36,072 bases of DNA from Gemella haemolysans (GCF_028308085.1 NZ_JAQMFS010000087.1:1-36072); one strand, 5' to 3'; positions 24,425 through 33,492 are shown, counted from the stretch's first letter. The notes: generated by a model not told the origin, from the letters alone. Numbers and translations: made by a program.

Positions 24425-25249
24425 TTATTTTAAGTTTTCTAATGTTTCAATTAAAAGATTTTTCAGGTTTATACTAATTTTTTGAGCAGTTTTTAGTACG
24501 TGTTCGTGGTCGTGTTTTTTCTCTTGTATTCCTGTTGCCATATTAGTAGCGCAAGCTAAAACTGCTACAGGAAGCGATGCGTGGTTTGCAGCGATTACTT
24601 CTGGGACTGTAGACATTCCTACGAGATCACATCCCATTGTTTTGAATGCACGAATTTCAGCACGTGTTTCAAAGTATGGACCTTGGAAGAATCCATAAAC
24701 ACCTGTATGTAAAGTAATATCTAGTTTTTTAGCAGAGTTGTGTAAGTTTTCTACTAGATATGGATCGAATGGTGTAGTCATATCGACGAATCTTTCACCT
24801 AGACGTGGATCATTTTCTCCCATTAGAGGGTTTTTACTCACTAGTGAAATAAAGTCGTCAAGACACACGATATCACCTTCAGTGAAGTTTGTGTTAATAG
24901 CTCCACATGCATTAGTTATGAATAATCCTTTTACTCCTAAAAATTTAACAACATATGTCATAAAAGCAACATCTTTCATGCTATAACCTTCATAAAAGTG
25001 AAGACGACCGTTTAATACTAATACGTTTTTACCAGAGATTTTACCAAAAGTTAGTTTGTTAGCATGTCCTTTAACTCGATTAGCGTGTTTATTTCCTGGG
25101 AAAAGTGGAATAGCCTCATAACCAAGTTCTTGTTGATCTTCAAGTTCAAGTGTAATACCACTTCCTAAAACTACTGCATAGTCGATAGGTTCTCCAAAAT
25201 ATTTCTTTATGTAGTTTGCAGTTTCTACAATATTTTCATAATATGTCAT
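24425..25249 (-). CDS. Purine nucleoside phosphorylase (trimeric PNP-I type)
   Basis: The 274-residue enzyme splits inosine and guanosine with phosphate into base plus ribose 1-phosphate. Family landmarks are VLGSGITLELE (phosphate loop, about residues 27-37), GRLHFYEGYSM, TNACGAIN, FFQGPYFETRAEIRA and VGMSTVPEVIAANHA near the purine site. Cytoplasmic, with no signal peptide. AGGAGGATTTATATT precedes the ATG on the minus strand, with an extended -10 promoter at 25285-25293. The neighbouring nucleoside-binding lipoproteins and ABC transporter on the plus strand make a coherent nucleoside salvage neighbourhood. Confidence 0.92.
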   Translation of the reverse strand: MTYYENIVETANYIKKYFGEPIDYAVVLGSGITLELEDQQELGYEAIPLFPGNKHANRVKGHANKLTFGKISGKNVLVLNGRLHFYEGYSMKDVAFMTYVVKFLGVKGLFITNACGAINTNFTEGDIVCLDDFISLVSKNPLMGENDPRLGERFVDMTTPFDPYLVENLHNSAKKLDITLHTGVYGFFQGPYFETRAEIRAFKTMGCDLVGMSTVPEVIAANHASLPVAVLACATNMATGIQEKKHDHEHVLKTAQKISINLKNLLIETLENLK

Positions 25250-25284
25250 AATATAAATCCTCCTGAAAATGCTTCATCAAAAAT

Positions 25285-25293
25285 ATTATAGCA
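25285..25293 (-). promoter_or_regulatory. Extended -10 promoter of the PNP-HIT unit
   Basis: On the minus strand the sequence reads TGCTATAAT, a consensus -10 with an extended TGn. The -35 region is weak. Confidence 0.55.
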
Positions 25294-25332
25294 TAAAAAA
25301 TTGAGAAAATATATAATTTCTAACCTATTTAT

Positions 25333-25346
25333 TATTAACGTTTACA
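25333..25346. promoter_or_regulatory. cre-like site between PNP and the first BMP lipoprotein
   Basis: TATTAACGTTTACA, read on the minus strand as TGTAAACGTTAATA, matches 13 of 14 positions of the cre consensus TGWAARCGYTWWCW. It could serve CcpA control of either divergent gene. Confidence 0.4.
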
Positions 25347-25529
25347 ATTTTAGAGATTAATTTTGAAACAAAGTAATAGTTGATAGGACGAATTATATAG
25401 ACTATATAATAAAAGTAGTATTCTAGCCTGATTAAAAAATAGAAAGTACTAAATTATTAGGAATAGTAGTATTTTTTTAGAAGTATATTTCATGTTATTT
25501 ATATTTTATATTTATTTGTAAAAAATATC

Positions 25530-25558
25530 TTGCAAACGGTTTAAAAAAATAGTATTAT
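25530..25558 (+). promoter_or_regulatory. Promoter of the first BMP lipoprotein gene
   Basis: TTGCAA (25530-25535) and TATTAT (25553-25558) are 17 bases apart. TGCAAACGGTTTAA, overlapping the -35 box, is a looser cre-like match, which would fit repression. Confidence 0.6.
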
Positions 25559-25591
25559 GTTCTTAGTACATAAATTTTTAAGGAGGGCATT

Positions 25592-26707
25592 ATGAAAAAA
25601 TTACGTACTATTTTTGCAATTCTAGTTGCATTATCATTAATTGTTGTTGGTTGTTCTTCAAAGAATGCTAAGAATGACACTAAATCTGACGGTAAGAGCG
25701 GATATAAAATTGGTGTCGTAACTGGTGAAGGTGGAGCAAAAGATAAGAGTTTTAACCAAGCTAACGTAGAAGCTATTCAAGCTTGGACAAAGGCTAATGG
25801 TGCGAAAGAGCCTGTTGTTTTAGAAACGAAAACTCAATCGGATATAACTTCTAATTTACAAAATGCTGCAAAAGTGTCTGATATTATTTCTTTAGCAGGT
25901 TTTGAATTTGAAAAAGAAATTCCAAAAGTAGCGGAACAATATAAAGATAAAAAATTCATGTTTGTTGATACTTTTGTTGATGCTCCAAATATTGCTTCTT
26001 TAATCTTTAAAGAACAAGAAGCTGGTTATTTAGCAGGATTTGCAGCGGCGTTACAATCTAAAACGGGGAAAGTTGGATTTATCGGAGGAACAAAAACTCC
26101 ACCGGTAGAGCGATTTGGTATTGGGTTTGTACATGGTGCTAAAGCAGCTAAAAGTGATATTAAAGTAATGTACAATTACAGTGGAACTTTTTCAGATACA
26201 AACAAAGGTAAAACTTTAGCAGCTACTATGTATGACTCAGGAGCAGATGTAATTTTTGTTGCTGCTGGGAATACAGGTAACGGTGTAATTTCAGAAGCTA
26301 AAGAACGTGGAATAATTGATATGTCTAAGAGTGGAGAAATTAAGCACTGGGTTGTTGGTGTGGATAAAGATCAATATGAAGAAGGTATTTTTAAAGGGAA
26401 AGATAAAGATGGAAAAGAATATCAAAAATCTGCTATCTTAACTTCTGCTGTTAAAAATATTGAAGTAGCTGTAACAAAAATCTTAAATGAAATCAAAGAA
26501 GGTAAGTTCACTAAAGGTGAACACATTTTTGGTATTAAAGAAAATGGTGTAGGTATTCCAAAAGAAAATCCTAACTTAAGCGAAGAGGCAAAAACAAAAA
26601 TTGCTAAGGCTATAGAAGAATTAAAATCAGGGAAAGTTGAAGTAGCAGCTACTGGAGATGAATTAAAAGCAAAAGGTTTAGGTACTAATTTAGAAGGTGA
26701 ACTATAA
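25592..26707 (+). CDS. BMP family nucleoside-binding lipoprotein (first copy)
   Basis: The 371-residue lipoprotein has a signal peptide with lipobox IVVGC, lipidated at Cys21, then a Lys/Asn-rich linker and a periplasmic-binding-protein fold of the BMP/PnrA family. Landmarks are GVVTGEGGAKDKSFNQA, NLQNAAKVSDIISLAGF, EAGYLAGFAAALQSK, GKTLAATMYDSGADVIFVAAGNTG and VVGVDKDQY. It should bind purine or other nucleosides outside the membrane and pass them to the ABC transporter encoded by 28739-32248. It is a paralogue of the gene at 27338. It has its own promoter and terminator. Codon use is more A/T-ending than in the second copy. Confidence 0.93.
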   Translation: MKKLRTIFAILVALSLIVVGCSSKNAKNDTKSDGKSGYKIGVVTGEGGAKDKSFNQANVEAIQAWTKANGAKEPVVLETKTQSDITSNLQNAAKVSDIISLAGFEFEKEIPKVAEQYKDKKFMFVDTFVDAPNIASLIFKEQEAGYLAGFAAALQSKTGKVGFIGGTKTPPVERFGIGFVHGAKAAKSDIKVMYNYSGTFSDTNKGKTLAATMYDSGADVIFVAAGNTGNGVISEAKERGIIDMSKSGEIKHWVVGVDKDQYEEGIFKGKDKDGKEYQKSAILTSAVKNIEVAVTKILNEIKEGKFTKGEHIFGIKENGVGIPKENPNLSEEAKTKIAKAIEELKSGKVEVAATGDELKAKGLGTNLEGEL

Positions 26708-26716
26708 TTAAAGAAT

Positions 26717-26776
26717 ATAGGAGCTGTTTGAATCAAAGTTTCTAAGAGATTTTGATTTTGGACACTCCTATTTTTT
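26717..26776 (+). terminator. Terminator of the first BMP lipoprotein gene
   Basis: ATAGGAG (26717-26723) pairs with CTCCTAT (26765-26771), with an inner AATCAAA/TTTGATT stem, followed by TTTTT. Confidence 0.85.
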
Positions 26777-27267
26777 CTAAATAAGATATAGGAGATATCT
26801 AATACGTGATAATTTATTAAAGTAAAGTATCTAAAATTATCGTATCTAGAGGGAATAGAACAATAGTTGAATATAATCTATTTTGGATAATGTTGATTTT
26901 AAATATTTATTAAAAACTGTAGTTTTACATAAATTGTTTTATCTTAAGAATAAGTATTAATATACATTATTATTCAATGATTAGAGTGTGATATTTTAAA
27001 GTTCGTAAAATATTAAATACAATTATATCCATAAAATAAAGTCTTTATCCAAAGAATATAATTAATGTGCAATAATAGTCTCGGATATAAAATTCGTATA
27101 AAAATGTAAACGTTATTAATGTTTTGAAAATGCTTTATTATTCTAAAATAATCTTATATGAATATAGAAGAATAGATATGATAATTCCTATAAATACTAC
27201 TTTTATAGGTTTTTATAATTAGAAAACGAACATTATAAAAAAATGTTAATATTTTTTTAATAAATCA
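26777..27267. other. Long non-coding gap between the two BMP genes
   Basis: No gene is visible. Two signals are seen. First, an imperfect inverted repeat, TCTAATACGTGATAATTT (26798-26815) with AAATTATCGTATCTAGA (about 26834-26850). Second, TGTAAACGTTATTA at 27105-27118, a 13-of-14 cre-like match. The rest is AT-rich without evident structure. Confidence 0.4.
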
Positions 27268-27296
27268 TTGAAGTTTGAAAGATAATGTGGTATTAT
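27268..27296 (+). promoter_or_regulatory. Promoter of the second BMP lipoprotein gene
   Basis: TTGAAG (27268-27273) and TATTAT (27291-27296) are 17 bases apart, about 40 bases before the ATG at 27338. Confidence 0.65.
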
Positions 27297-27337
27297 TTAG
27301 GTATAAACAATATACAAATAAAGGAGACTTTTTATTT

Positions 27338-28444
27338 ATGAAAAAGGTATTTTCGTTAATAGCAGTTGTTTTATCAGCAGCATTAATTATTGTTGGATGT
27401 TCTTCTAAATCATCTAACGGAAATTCATCTTCTAACAACTCTGGATTAAAAATCGGTGTTGTAACTGACGAAGGTGGAGCAAAAGATAAAAGTTTCAACC
27501 AAAGTAACGTTGAAACAGTAAAAGCTTGGGCTGAAAAAAATGGTGGAAAAGCACTAAACCCAATCGAAACTAAAAACCAAAGTGATATTGCAGCAAACTT
27601 ACAAAATGCAGCAAAATCTTCTGACGTAATTTCATTAGCTGGTTTCTACTTTGAAAAAGAATTACCAAAAGTTGCAGATTCATTTGCAGATAAAAAATTC
27701 ATCTTCATCGATGGTGTAGTTCAAAACAAAAACGTAGAATCAGTTACATTCTCAGAACACGAAGCAGGATACTTAGCAGGATATGCAGCAGCTTTACAAT
27801 CAAAAACTGGTAAAGTTGGATACATTGGTGGAGCTAAAATCCCAGCAGTAGTTAAATTTGGTGTTGGATTCGTTCAAGGTGCTAAAGCAGCTAAAAAAGA
27901 CATCAAAGTTGTTTACAACTACAGTGGTTCATTCAACGACACTAACAAAGGTAAAACTTTAGCAGCAACTATGTACGATGCTGGAGCTGACGTAATCTTC
28001 GTAGCAGCTGGTGGTACTGGAAGTGGTTCTATTAAAGAAGCTCAAGAAAGAGCAACTAAAGACCTTAAAGAAAGTGGAGAAGTTAAACACTGGATCGTTG
28101 GTGTAGATAAAGACCAATATTCTGAAGGTGTATTCAAAGCTAAAGATAAAGATGGAAAAGATGTTGAAAAATCAGTTATCTTAACTTCAGCTGTTAAACG
28201 TATCGACGTTGCAGTATCTAACATCTTAGACGCTATCAAAGCTGGAAAATTTGAAGGTGGAAAAGCTAGAGTCTTCACTATTAAAGAAGATGGTGTTGGA
28301 CTTCCAGCAGAAAACCCTAACTTAAGCGATGATATCAAAGCTAAAATCAAAACAGTTGTTGAAGATCTAAAAGCTGGTAAAGCAACAGTTGCAGCTGATG
28401 CTGCTGGTGTAGCTGATAAAGCTAATATCGACGGAGAACTTTAA
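27338..28444 (+). CDS. BMP family nucleoside-binding lipoprotein (second copy)
   Basis: The 368-residue lipoprotein has lipobox IIVGC with Cys21 lipidated, a Ser/Asn-rich linker (about 22-35) and the same BMP fold as the first copy: GVVTDEGGAKDKSFNQS, EAGYLAGYAAALQSK, GKTLAATMYDAGADVIFVAAG and IVGVDKDQY. I chose the ATG at 27338, eleven bases after AAGGAGA; the longer frame from 27275 starts upstream of the -10 box and would destroy the signal peptide. Codons are strongly biased to AAC, TTC, ATC and CAC, suggesting this copy is the highly expressed one. Own promoter and terminator; it precedes the ABC transporter genes. Confidence 0.94.
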   Translation: MKKVFSLIAVVLSAALIIVGCSSKSSNGNSSSNNSGLKIGVVTDEGGAKDKSFNQSNVETVKAWAEKNGGKALNPIETKNQSDIAANLQNAAKSSDVISLAGFYFEKELPKVADSFADKKFIFIDGVVQNKNVESVTFSEHEAGYLAGYAAALQSKTGKVGYIGGAKIPAVVKFGVGFVQGAKAAKKDIKVVYNYSGSFNDTNKGKTLAATMYDAGADVIFVAAGGTGSGSIKEAQERATKDLKESGEVKHWIVGVDKDQYSEGVFKAKDKDGKDVEKSVILTSAVKRIDVAVSNILDAIKAGKFEGGKARVFTIKEDGVGLPAENPNLSDDIKAKIKTVVEDLKAGKATVAADAAGVADKANIDGEL

Positions 28445-28464
28445 TTTTAAGAAGTTTATATTTC

Positions 28465-28493
28465 AAAGACCTAGCGATTGCTAGGTCTTTTTT
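28465..28493 (+). terminator. Terminator of the second BMP lipoprotein gene
   Basis: AAAGACCTAGC pairs with GCTAGGTCTTT around GATT, followed by a T-run. Confidence 0.9.
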
Positions 28494-28680
28494 AGCAAAT
28501 TATTTTTATATTTCTTAAATAGTATTAAAAAATTTATATTATAATTAAAATTATAAAAGTTATAAAACTAGTAGTATATTATAAAACTATAAAACGAATA
28601 CACCTTGGTAATTAATAATTTTATAATAACTGAAATTATGGTAAATATATGAAAAAAATCTATTAAAAAGCTATACTAGT

Positions 28681-28709
28681 TTGTCAAAATATATTATAAT
28701 ATATAGTAT
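28681..28709 (+). promoter_or_regulatory. Promoter of the nucleoside ABC transporter operon
   Basis: TTGTCA (28681-28686) and TAGTAT (28704-28709) are 17 bases apart and about 30 bases before the first ATG. The AT-rich 28494-28680 stretch upstream shows nothing else. Confidence 0.65.
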
Positions 28710-28738
28710 GTAAGAATTTATAAAAGAGAGGTAAAGAT

Positions 28739-30250
28739 ATGTACGCTATAGAAATGCTAAACATAACTAAAAAGTTTGGCGACTTCTACGCAAATAAAGA
28801 TATCACTATTCAGGTAAAGAACAATGAAATTCATGCTTTACTTGGTGAAAATGGTGCAGGGAAATCTACGTTGATGTCGGTTCTTTTTGGTATGTACCAT
28901 CAAGAAGCCGGTGCTATTAAATTGAATGGTAAAGAAGTTGATATTAAAGATCCTAAGCATGCTAACCAACTTGGAATAGGGATGGTGCATCAGCACTTCA
29001 AACTTATTAAAAACTTCACAGTTGCTGAAAATATTATTTTAGGTATGGAAGAAGTTAAAGGTGGAAAAATTGATTTAGATAGTGCTGCAGTGAAAATTAA
29101 AGATTTATCTAAAAAATATGGTTTGGAAGTTGATCCTAAAGCATTAGTTGGAGATATTAGTGTTGGGATGCAACAAAGGGTTGAAATTTTAAAAATGTTA
29201 TATAGAGATGCTAACATTTTAATTTTTGATGAACCTACTGCAGTTTTAACTCCTGCTGAGATTAAAGAATTCTTAGCTATTCTTAAAAATCTTCAAGCGG
29301 AAGGAAAAACTATTTTATTAATTACTCACAAACTTAATGAAATTATGGCTGTAGCTAACCGTTGTAGTATTATTCGTCGTGGTGAATACTACGGAACAGT
29401 TGAAATAGCAGAAACAACAAAAGAAAAACTAGCTAGTCTTATGATTGGTAAAGACTTAGAAATAATTAAATATGAGCGTTCAAGAGACGGTAAGAAAAAT
29501 ATTCTTGAAGTTTCAGGTGTTTATGCTGACACTGCTGAGAAGAAAGATATTCTACATGACTTCAACTTAAATGTACGTGAACGTGAAATCCTTGGTATTG
29601 CAGGAGTTGACGGGAATGGTCAACAACAATTTGTAGAAGTACTAAATGCTTTACTTAAAGAAACAAAAGGAAAAATTATTTTTGACGGAAAAGAGATTAA
29701 TTCATTATCAACAGCAAAACGTAAAGAGCTTGGACTTGAAATTATTGCGGAAGATAGACATAAAGATGGTCTTGTATTAGATTTCAGTGTTGAAGAAAAC
29801 TCAGTTTTAGAAAATTATTATACAGAAAAATTTGCTAAACGTGGATTCTTGAAAAAGAATATTATATCAAAATTTGCTAAAGAAATTTGTGAAAAATATG
29901 ATGTTCGTAAAGCTGGAGATGAAAAAATTTCTGCACGTAGTATGAGTGGTGGTAACCAACAAAAACTTATTATTGGACGTGCTTTAGAATTAGATCCAAA
30001 ATTACTAGTAACAACTCAACCTACGCGTGGTCTTGATGTTGGAGCTATTAACGGTATTCATAAAATGTTAATTAATTATCGTGATAAAGGTAATGGTGTA
30101 TTATTAATTTCATTTGACTTAGATGAAATCTTAACGTTATCTGATAGAATCGCGGTTATTCACAATGGTAACATTATCGATGTAGTGGATAATGATGAAA
30201 ATGTAACAAAAGAACAACTTGGTCTGCTTATGGCAGGGGTTAAGAAGTAG
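28739..30250 (+). CDS. nupO: Nucleoside ABC transporter ATP-binding protein (NupO-like)
   Basis: The 503-residue protein has two fused ABC domains, as in the sugar/nucleoside (RbsA-like) class. The N-terminal domain has Walker A GENGAGKST (36-44), a signature region read as ISVGMQQRVEI and Walker B LIFDEPTAVLT. The C-terminal domain has a degenerate Walker A (GVDGNGQQQF), the signature SGGNQQKLIIGRAL and TTQPTRGLDVGA, where the Walker B/D-loop Glu is replaced by Gln. Such asymmetry is usual in this class. AGAGAGG precedes the ATG. Two permease genes follow in tight array. B. subtilis NupO (YufO) is the closest named model. Confidence 0.92.
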   Translation: MYAIEMLNITKKFGDFYANKDITIQVKNNEIHALLGENGAGKSTLMSVLFGMYHQEAGAIKLNGKEVDIKDPKHANQLGIGMVHQHFKLIKNFTVAENIILGMEEVKGGKIDLDSAAVKIKDLSKKYGLEVDPKALVGDISVGMQQRVEILKMLYRDANILIFDEPTAVLTPAEIKEFLAILKNLQAEGKTILLITHKLNEIMAVANRCSIIRRGEYYGTVEIAETTKEKLASLMIGKDLEIIKYERSRDGKKNILEVSGVYADTAEKKDILHDFNLNVREREILGIAGVDGNGQQQFVEVLNALLKETKGKIIFDGKEINSLSTAKRKELGLEIIAEDRHKDGLVLDFSVEENSVLENYYTEKFAKRGFLKKNIISKFAKEICEKYDVRKAGDEKISARSMSGGNQQKLIIGRALELDPKLLVTTQPTRGLDVGAINGIHKMLINYRDKGNGVLLISFDLDEILTLSDRIAVIHNGNIIDVVDNDENVTKEQLGLLMAGVKK

Positions 30251-30262
30251 AGAGGAGAACGT

Positions 30263-31327
30263 ATGTTAAAAAAAGTTTTAACTAATGCGGTGCTACCGAT
30301 ATTAGCTTCATTTATTATTGGAGCAATTCTTATTTCAGCGATAGGGGCAGCACCAGGAGATGTGTTTGGAGTAATCGGAGATATTTTTTCAGACTCAAAC
30401 AGTATAGCTGAAATTTTTGTATCAACAATTCCGCTTATTTGTACTGGATTATCTGTTGCATTTGCATTTAGAACAGGTTTATTCAATATTGGGGCGGAAG
30501 GTCAATTCATTATGGGTGGTCTTTTCGCTGGACTTGTTGCGATTAAAATGGAAGGTATGAACTTCTATTTAGTATTAATTACTAGTATTCTAGTTGGTGT
30601 TGTAGTAGGTGGTCTTTGGGCAGCTATTGCAGGTTACCTAAAAGCTAGATTCAATATTAGTGAAGTAGTTGTAACAATTATGTTAAACTATACAGCTTTA
30701 TATTTCGTACAATTTGCTGTACCTAAATATATTAAAGGAACTAACGATATTATTTCTAAACCTATCGTTTCAGCTGATGGAACAGGATATTTACAAAATA
30801 GTTTAGTTGAAGGTATTTTCAATAACTATCGTTTAGGAACTGATTTATTCTTAGCTATTTTTAGTGTTATTATTTTCTATATCGTTATGGAAAAAACAGT
30901 ATTCGGTTATGAATTACGTTCTGTAGGATTTAACCCGAGTGCATCAAAATTCGTAGGTATGAAAGTAAATAGAAATACTGTGTTATCTATGGCTATTTCA
31001 GGAGCTTTCGCTGGTTTAGGTGGTGCTCTTTATAATATGGGACCTGTAGGACAAGTAGTAGCAGGTTCAACATTCCAAGGATTTGGATATATGGGAATCG
31101 CGGTTGCATTAATCGGAGCTAACACAGCTGTTGGATCATTATTAGGAGCATTATTATTCGGATTCTTAGGAGTATTAACTCCACAATTATCATTCATCGG
31201 TATTCCAAAAGATATCGCGAATATTTTAATCGGATTAATCGTATTATTCGTTGCAGCTAAAGCTATCTTTGATAACAAGTTGCTTGATAAATTATTTAGT
31301 AGTAAGAAACAGAAAGGAGATAAATAG
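30263..31327 (+). CDS. nupP: Nucleoside ABC transporter permease (NupP-like)
   Basis: The 354-residue membrane protein has about eight to ten helices and belongs to the BPD_transp_2 permease family used by ribose, branched-chain amino-acid and nucleoside importers. Typical segments are LSVAFAFRTGLFNIGAEGQF near residue 70 and GYELRSVGFNPSASKFVGM, a coupling-loop motif contacting the ATPase. It starts 12 bases after nupO, and its stop codon directly abuts the next start. It should form the membrane channel with the following permease. Confidence 0.92.
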   Translation: MLKKVLTNAVLPILASFIIGAILISAIGAAPGDVFGVIGDIFSDSNSIAEIFVSTIPLICTGLSVAFAFRTGLFNIGAEGQFIMGGLFAGLVAIKMEGMNFYLVLITSILVGVVVGGLWAAIAGYLKARFNISEVVVTIMLNYTALYFVQFAVPKYIKGTNDIISKPIVSADGTGYLQNSLVEGIFNNYRLGTDLFLAIFSVIIFYIVMEKTVFGYELRSVGFNPSASKFVGMKVNRNTVLSMAISGAFAGLGGALYNMGPVGQVVAGSTFQGFGYMGIAVALIGANTAVGSLLGALLFGFLGVLTPQLSFIGIPKDIANILIGLIVLFVAAKAIFDNKLLDKLFSSKKQKGDK

Positions 31328-32248
31328 ATGGATACAGTATTATCACTATTAGACTCAATGTTACAATATACTGCACCAATTCTTATAGCTGCCATTGGTG
31401 GTTTCTATTCAGAAAAAAGTGGGGTTGTTAACATTGCCCTTGATGGTTTCGTAATCTTTGGATCATTCATCGCGTCGCTATTAGCATTATCAGTGTTCGA
31501 TGGATCTCCAACATTATTCCAATTAGTAATTTGTTTAGTTGTTGCAACACTTGCAGGTGGGTTAATGTCATTAATTCACGCATATATCAGTATTAACTTA
31601 AAAGCTGACCAAGTTATTTCAGGTACAGCGATTAACTTAATTACACCGGCTATAGCATTATTCTTAGTTAACCACTTTAATGGTACATATGAATTATTAT
31701 TAGCAAGTGGTTTCCCAAGATACACAGTATTTGGTAAATTTACTATTTATCCAACGGTATTTATAGCTGTAATTTTAGTAATTGTAACATACTATGTAAT
31801 ATATAAACGTCCATTCGGATTACGTTTACGTTCTGTAGGGGAAAACCCACAAGCGAGTGATTCACTTGGATTAAATGTATTTAAATATCGTTACATTGGG
31901 GTATTTATTTCAGGATGTTTAGCAGGATTAGCTGGAGCTATCATCGCAACTACATTCTCACAAGGATTCAATGCAGCTATCACAGTATATGGATTCGGAT
32001 ACTTAGCATTAGCGGCATTAATCTTCGGTAAATATAACCCAATTACAATCACATTAGCTTCGTTATTCTTCGGAGGAACTAAAGTATTCGCTGAGAAAGT
32101 TTCTATCTTAGCACCAGACCTACCAATCCCGGTATCATTCTGGAACATGTTCCCATTCGTAGCTACAATTATTGCACTTATCGTATTTTCTAAGAAAACT
32201 GCTACTCCAGAAGCACTTGGTATTCCATACGATAAAGGTTTAAGATAA
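31328..32248 (+). CDS. nupQ: Nucleoside ABC transporter permease (NupQ-like)
   Basis: The 306-residue second permease subunit is of the same family, with about eight helices. It has GGFYSEKSGVVNIALDGF near the start and the coupling-loop motif GLRLRSVGENPQASDSLGL. The ATG follows the nupP stop codon with no gap, and AAAGGAG lies inside the end of nupP, so translation is coupled. A terminator follows. The transporter has no own lipoprotein gene in the same transcript; the BMP proteins upstream would supply substrate. Confidence 0.92.
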   Translation: MDTVLSLLDSMLQYTAPILIAAIGGFYSEKSGVVNIALDGFVIFGSFIASLLALSVFDGSPTLFQLVICLVVATLAGGLMSLIHAYISINLKADQVISGTAINLITPAIALFLVNHFNGTYELLLASGFPRYTVFGKFTIYPTVFIAVILVIVTYYVIYKRPFGLRLRSVGENPQASDSLGLNVFKYRYIGVFISGCLAGLAGAIIATTFSQGFNAAITVYGFGYLALAALIFGKYNPITITLASLFFGGTKVFAEKVSILAPDLPIPVSFWNMFPFVATIIALIVFSKKTATPEALGIPYDKGLR

Positions 32249-32255
32249 TAAATTT

Positions 32256-32295
32256 AGTGGTCTTTGAAACTTCCATGTTTCAAGGACTACTTTTT
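32256..32295 (+). terminator. Terminator of the nucleoside transporter operon
   Basis: AGTGGTCTTTGAAAC (32256-32270) pairs with GTTTCAAGGACTACT around TTCCAT, followed by TTTT. Confidence 0.85.
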
Positions 32296-32305
32296 AATTT
32301 AGTAT

Positions 32306-32339
32306 AAAAAGAGACCTCAACCAAGATTTTGATTGAGGT
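32306..32339 (-). terminator. Terminator of the gene at 32348-33295
   Basis: On the minus strand ACCTCAATCA pairs with TGGTTGAGGT, followed by CTCTTTTT. It lies just past the leftward gene's stop codon. Confidence 0.85.
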
Positions 32340-32347
32340 GATTTTAG

Positions 32348-33295
32348 TTATTTGGCTTTGATTCTAGCCATTTCATCCTTATAGTACGATTCATTTTTTT
32401 CGTTAAAGAAACCGCTACTAGCACCAACTCCAACGTAAATATTTGAACCAAGTTTAGTCCATTCTTTAATGTTGTCAGCCTTGCTTGATAGTCCGTTAGG
32501 GAATACATGGACGGTTTGTCCACCTCCACCAAACATAGGATTATCTCCTGTACGACTGAAAGCATAAGTTATTGCAGGTTGAGAAGGTGTTCCAAGATCT
32601 TTAGTGTCTACAGTTTTACTAATCGACCATTTTCCAGACCATTTTTCTGGAACATCTACAATAAAGTACTCATTTTCATAATGAGTAGAAGTCATTTCTA
32701 CAAATTTCTCACCAATATTTAATGAAGTATCTTCTTTTCTTTTTTCTAGTTCTTTTTCTTTTTCTTTTTTACCTAATTCAGTTATGCGTTCTTCATATTT
32801 CTTCACAAGTGTTTCTATTTCAGTTTGTTTTTCTTGAGCTTCTTTTTCTGTTTCGAAAGTATAGTCTTTTTCTTTTTCTATTATTTTTGTTAACTCATCT
32901 AATTTTGACTTACTGTCATTAATTTTGTTATTGTCAGATGTACTACTAATATCTGAAATAGTATATTTCTTTAGGGTATTATCATAGTCATTGTGGAAAT
33001 AAGTTCGCATTGTATTTATACTATTTTTAAACTCATCTTGAACTTTTGAGTCTTTATTAGAACTTAAATTGTATTTTGATTGTTCATCAAGAGTGTCTTT
33101 TAATAACTCCAGACGCTTATTTCTATCATTTTCATCATTAAATTTCTTCGTAAGTTCATGTAATGCAGTTAGTTTTTCAGCAGATACTGTTTCAACTTGT
33201 TTTTTTTGATAAAGAGTGTATCCGAAAAAACAAATAACTAACACAACTATTATGGAAATAATAGAAATTATAGTTTTGTTATTTTTTTTACTCAT
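32348..33295 (-). CDS. Membrane-anchored extracytoplasmic protein, paralogue A
   Basis: The 315-residue protein of unknown function has a positively charged N-terminus and one membrane helix (about 6-25, IISIISIIVVLVICFFGY). A long Lys/Glu-rich helical, probably coiled-coil region (about 35-200) follows, then a C-terminal domain starting STHYENEYFIVDVPEKWSGK. The topology suggests an outside-facing domain on a stalk. I chose the ATG at 33295 because AAGGAGA lies just before it; an earlier in-frame ATG at 33355 lies inside the -35 box. It is clearly paralogous to the gene at 33493-34413. It has its own promoter and terminator. The C-terminal domain could bind a lipid or surface ligand, but that is a guess. 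Confidence 0.75.
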   Translation of the reverse strand: MSKKNNKTIISIISIIVVLVICFFGYTLYQKKQVETVSAEKLTALHELTKKFNDENDRNKRLELLKDTLDEQSKYNLSSNKDSKVQDEFKNSINTMRTYFHNDYDNTLKKYTISDISSTSDNNKINDSKSKLDELTKIIEKEKDYTFETEKEAQEKQTEIETLVKKYEERITELGKKEKEKELEKRKEDTSLNIGEKFVEMTSTHYENEYFIVDVPEKWSGKWSISKTVDTKDLGTPSQPAITYAFSRTGDNPMFGGGGQTVHVFPNGLSSKADNIKEWTKLGSNIYVGVGASSGFFNEKNESYYKDEMARIKAK

Positions 33296-33326
33296 AAAAT
33301 TCTCCTTTAGATTAATTACTTTAATA

Positions 33327-33355
33327 ATTATAGTGTAATCGTAATATTTAGTCAA
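33327..33355 (-). promoter_or_regulatory. Promoter of paralogue A
   Basis: On the minus strand TTGACT (33355-33350) and TATAAT (33332-33327) are exactly 17 bases apart, a near-consensus sigma-A promoter about 32 bases before the start codon. Confidence 0.85.
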
Positions 33356-33412
33356 TATGGGGGGAGTTGAAGTCTTTAATTGTTATAATAATACGATTAT
33401 TTAAGAAATAAG

Positions 33413-33447
33413 ATGGACTCCTTCTGCACAATACAGAAGGAATCCAT
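33413..33447 (-). terminator. Terminator of paralogue B
   Basis: ATGGACTCCTTCTG pairs with CAGAAGGAATCCAT around CACAATA (plus-strand view). On the minus strand a short T-rich tail (CTTATTTCTT) follows. Confidence 0.7.
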
Positions 33448-33492
33448 TCATTTAATCTAAATATATATTTTTAGTATTATTTATTTAATATA

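Noticed and set aside
32507-32922. Two short plus-strand open frames opposite paralogue A
   Set aside because: The plus-strand frames mirror the Lys/Glu-rich stalk codons as Leu/Phe runs; they have no support beyond that.
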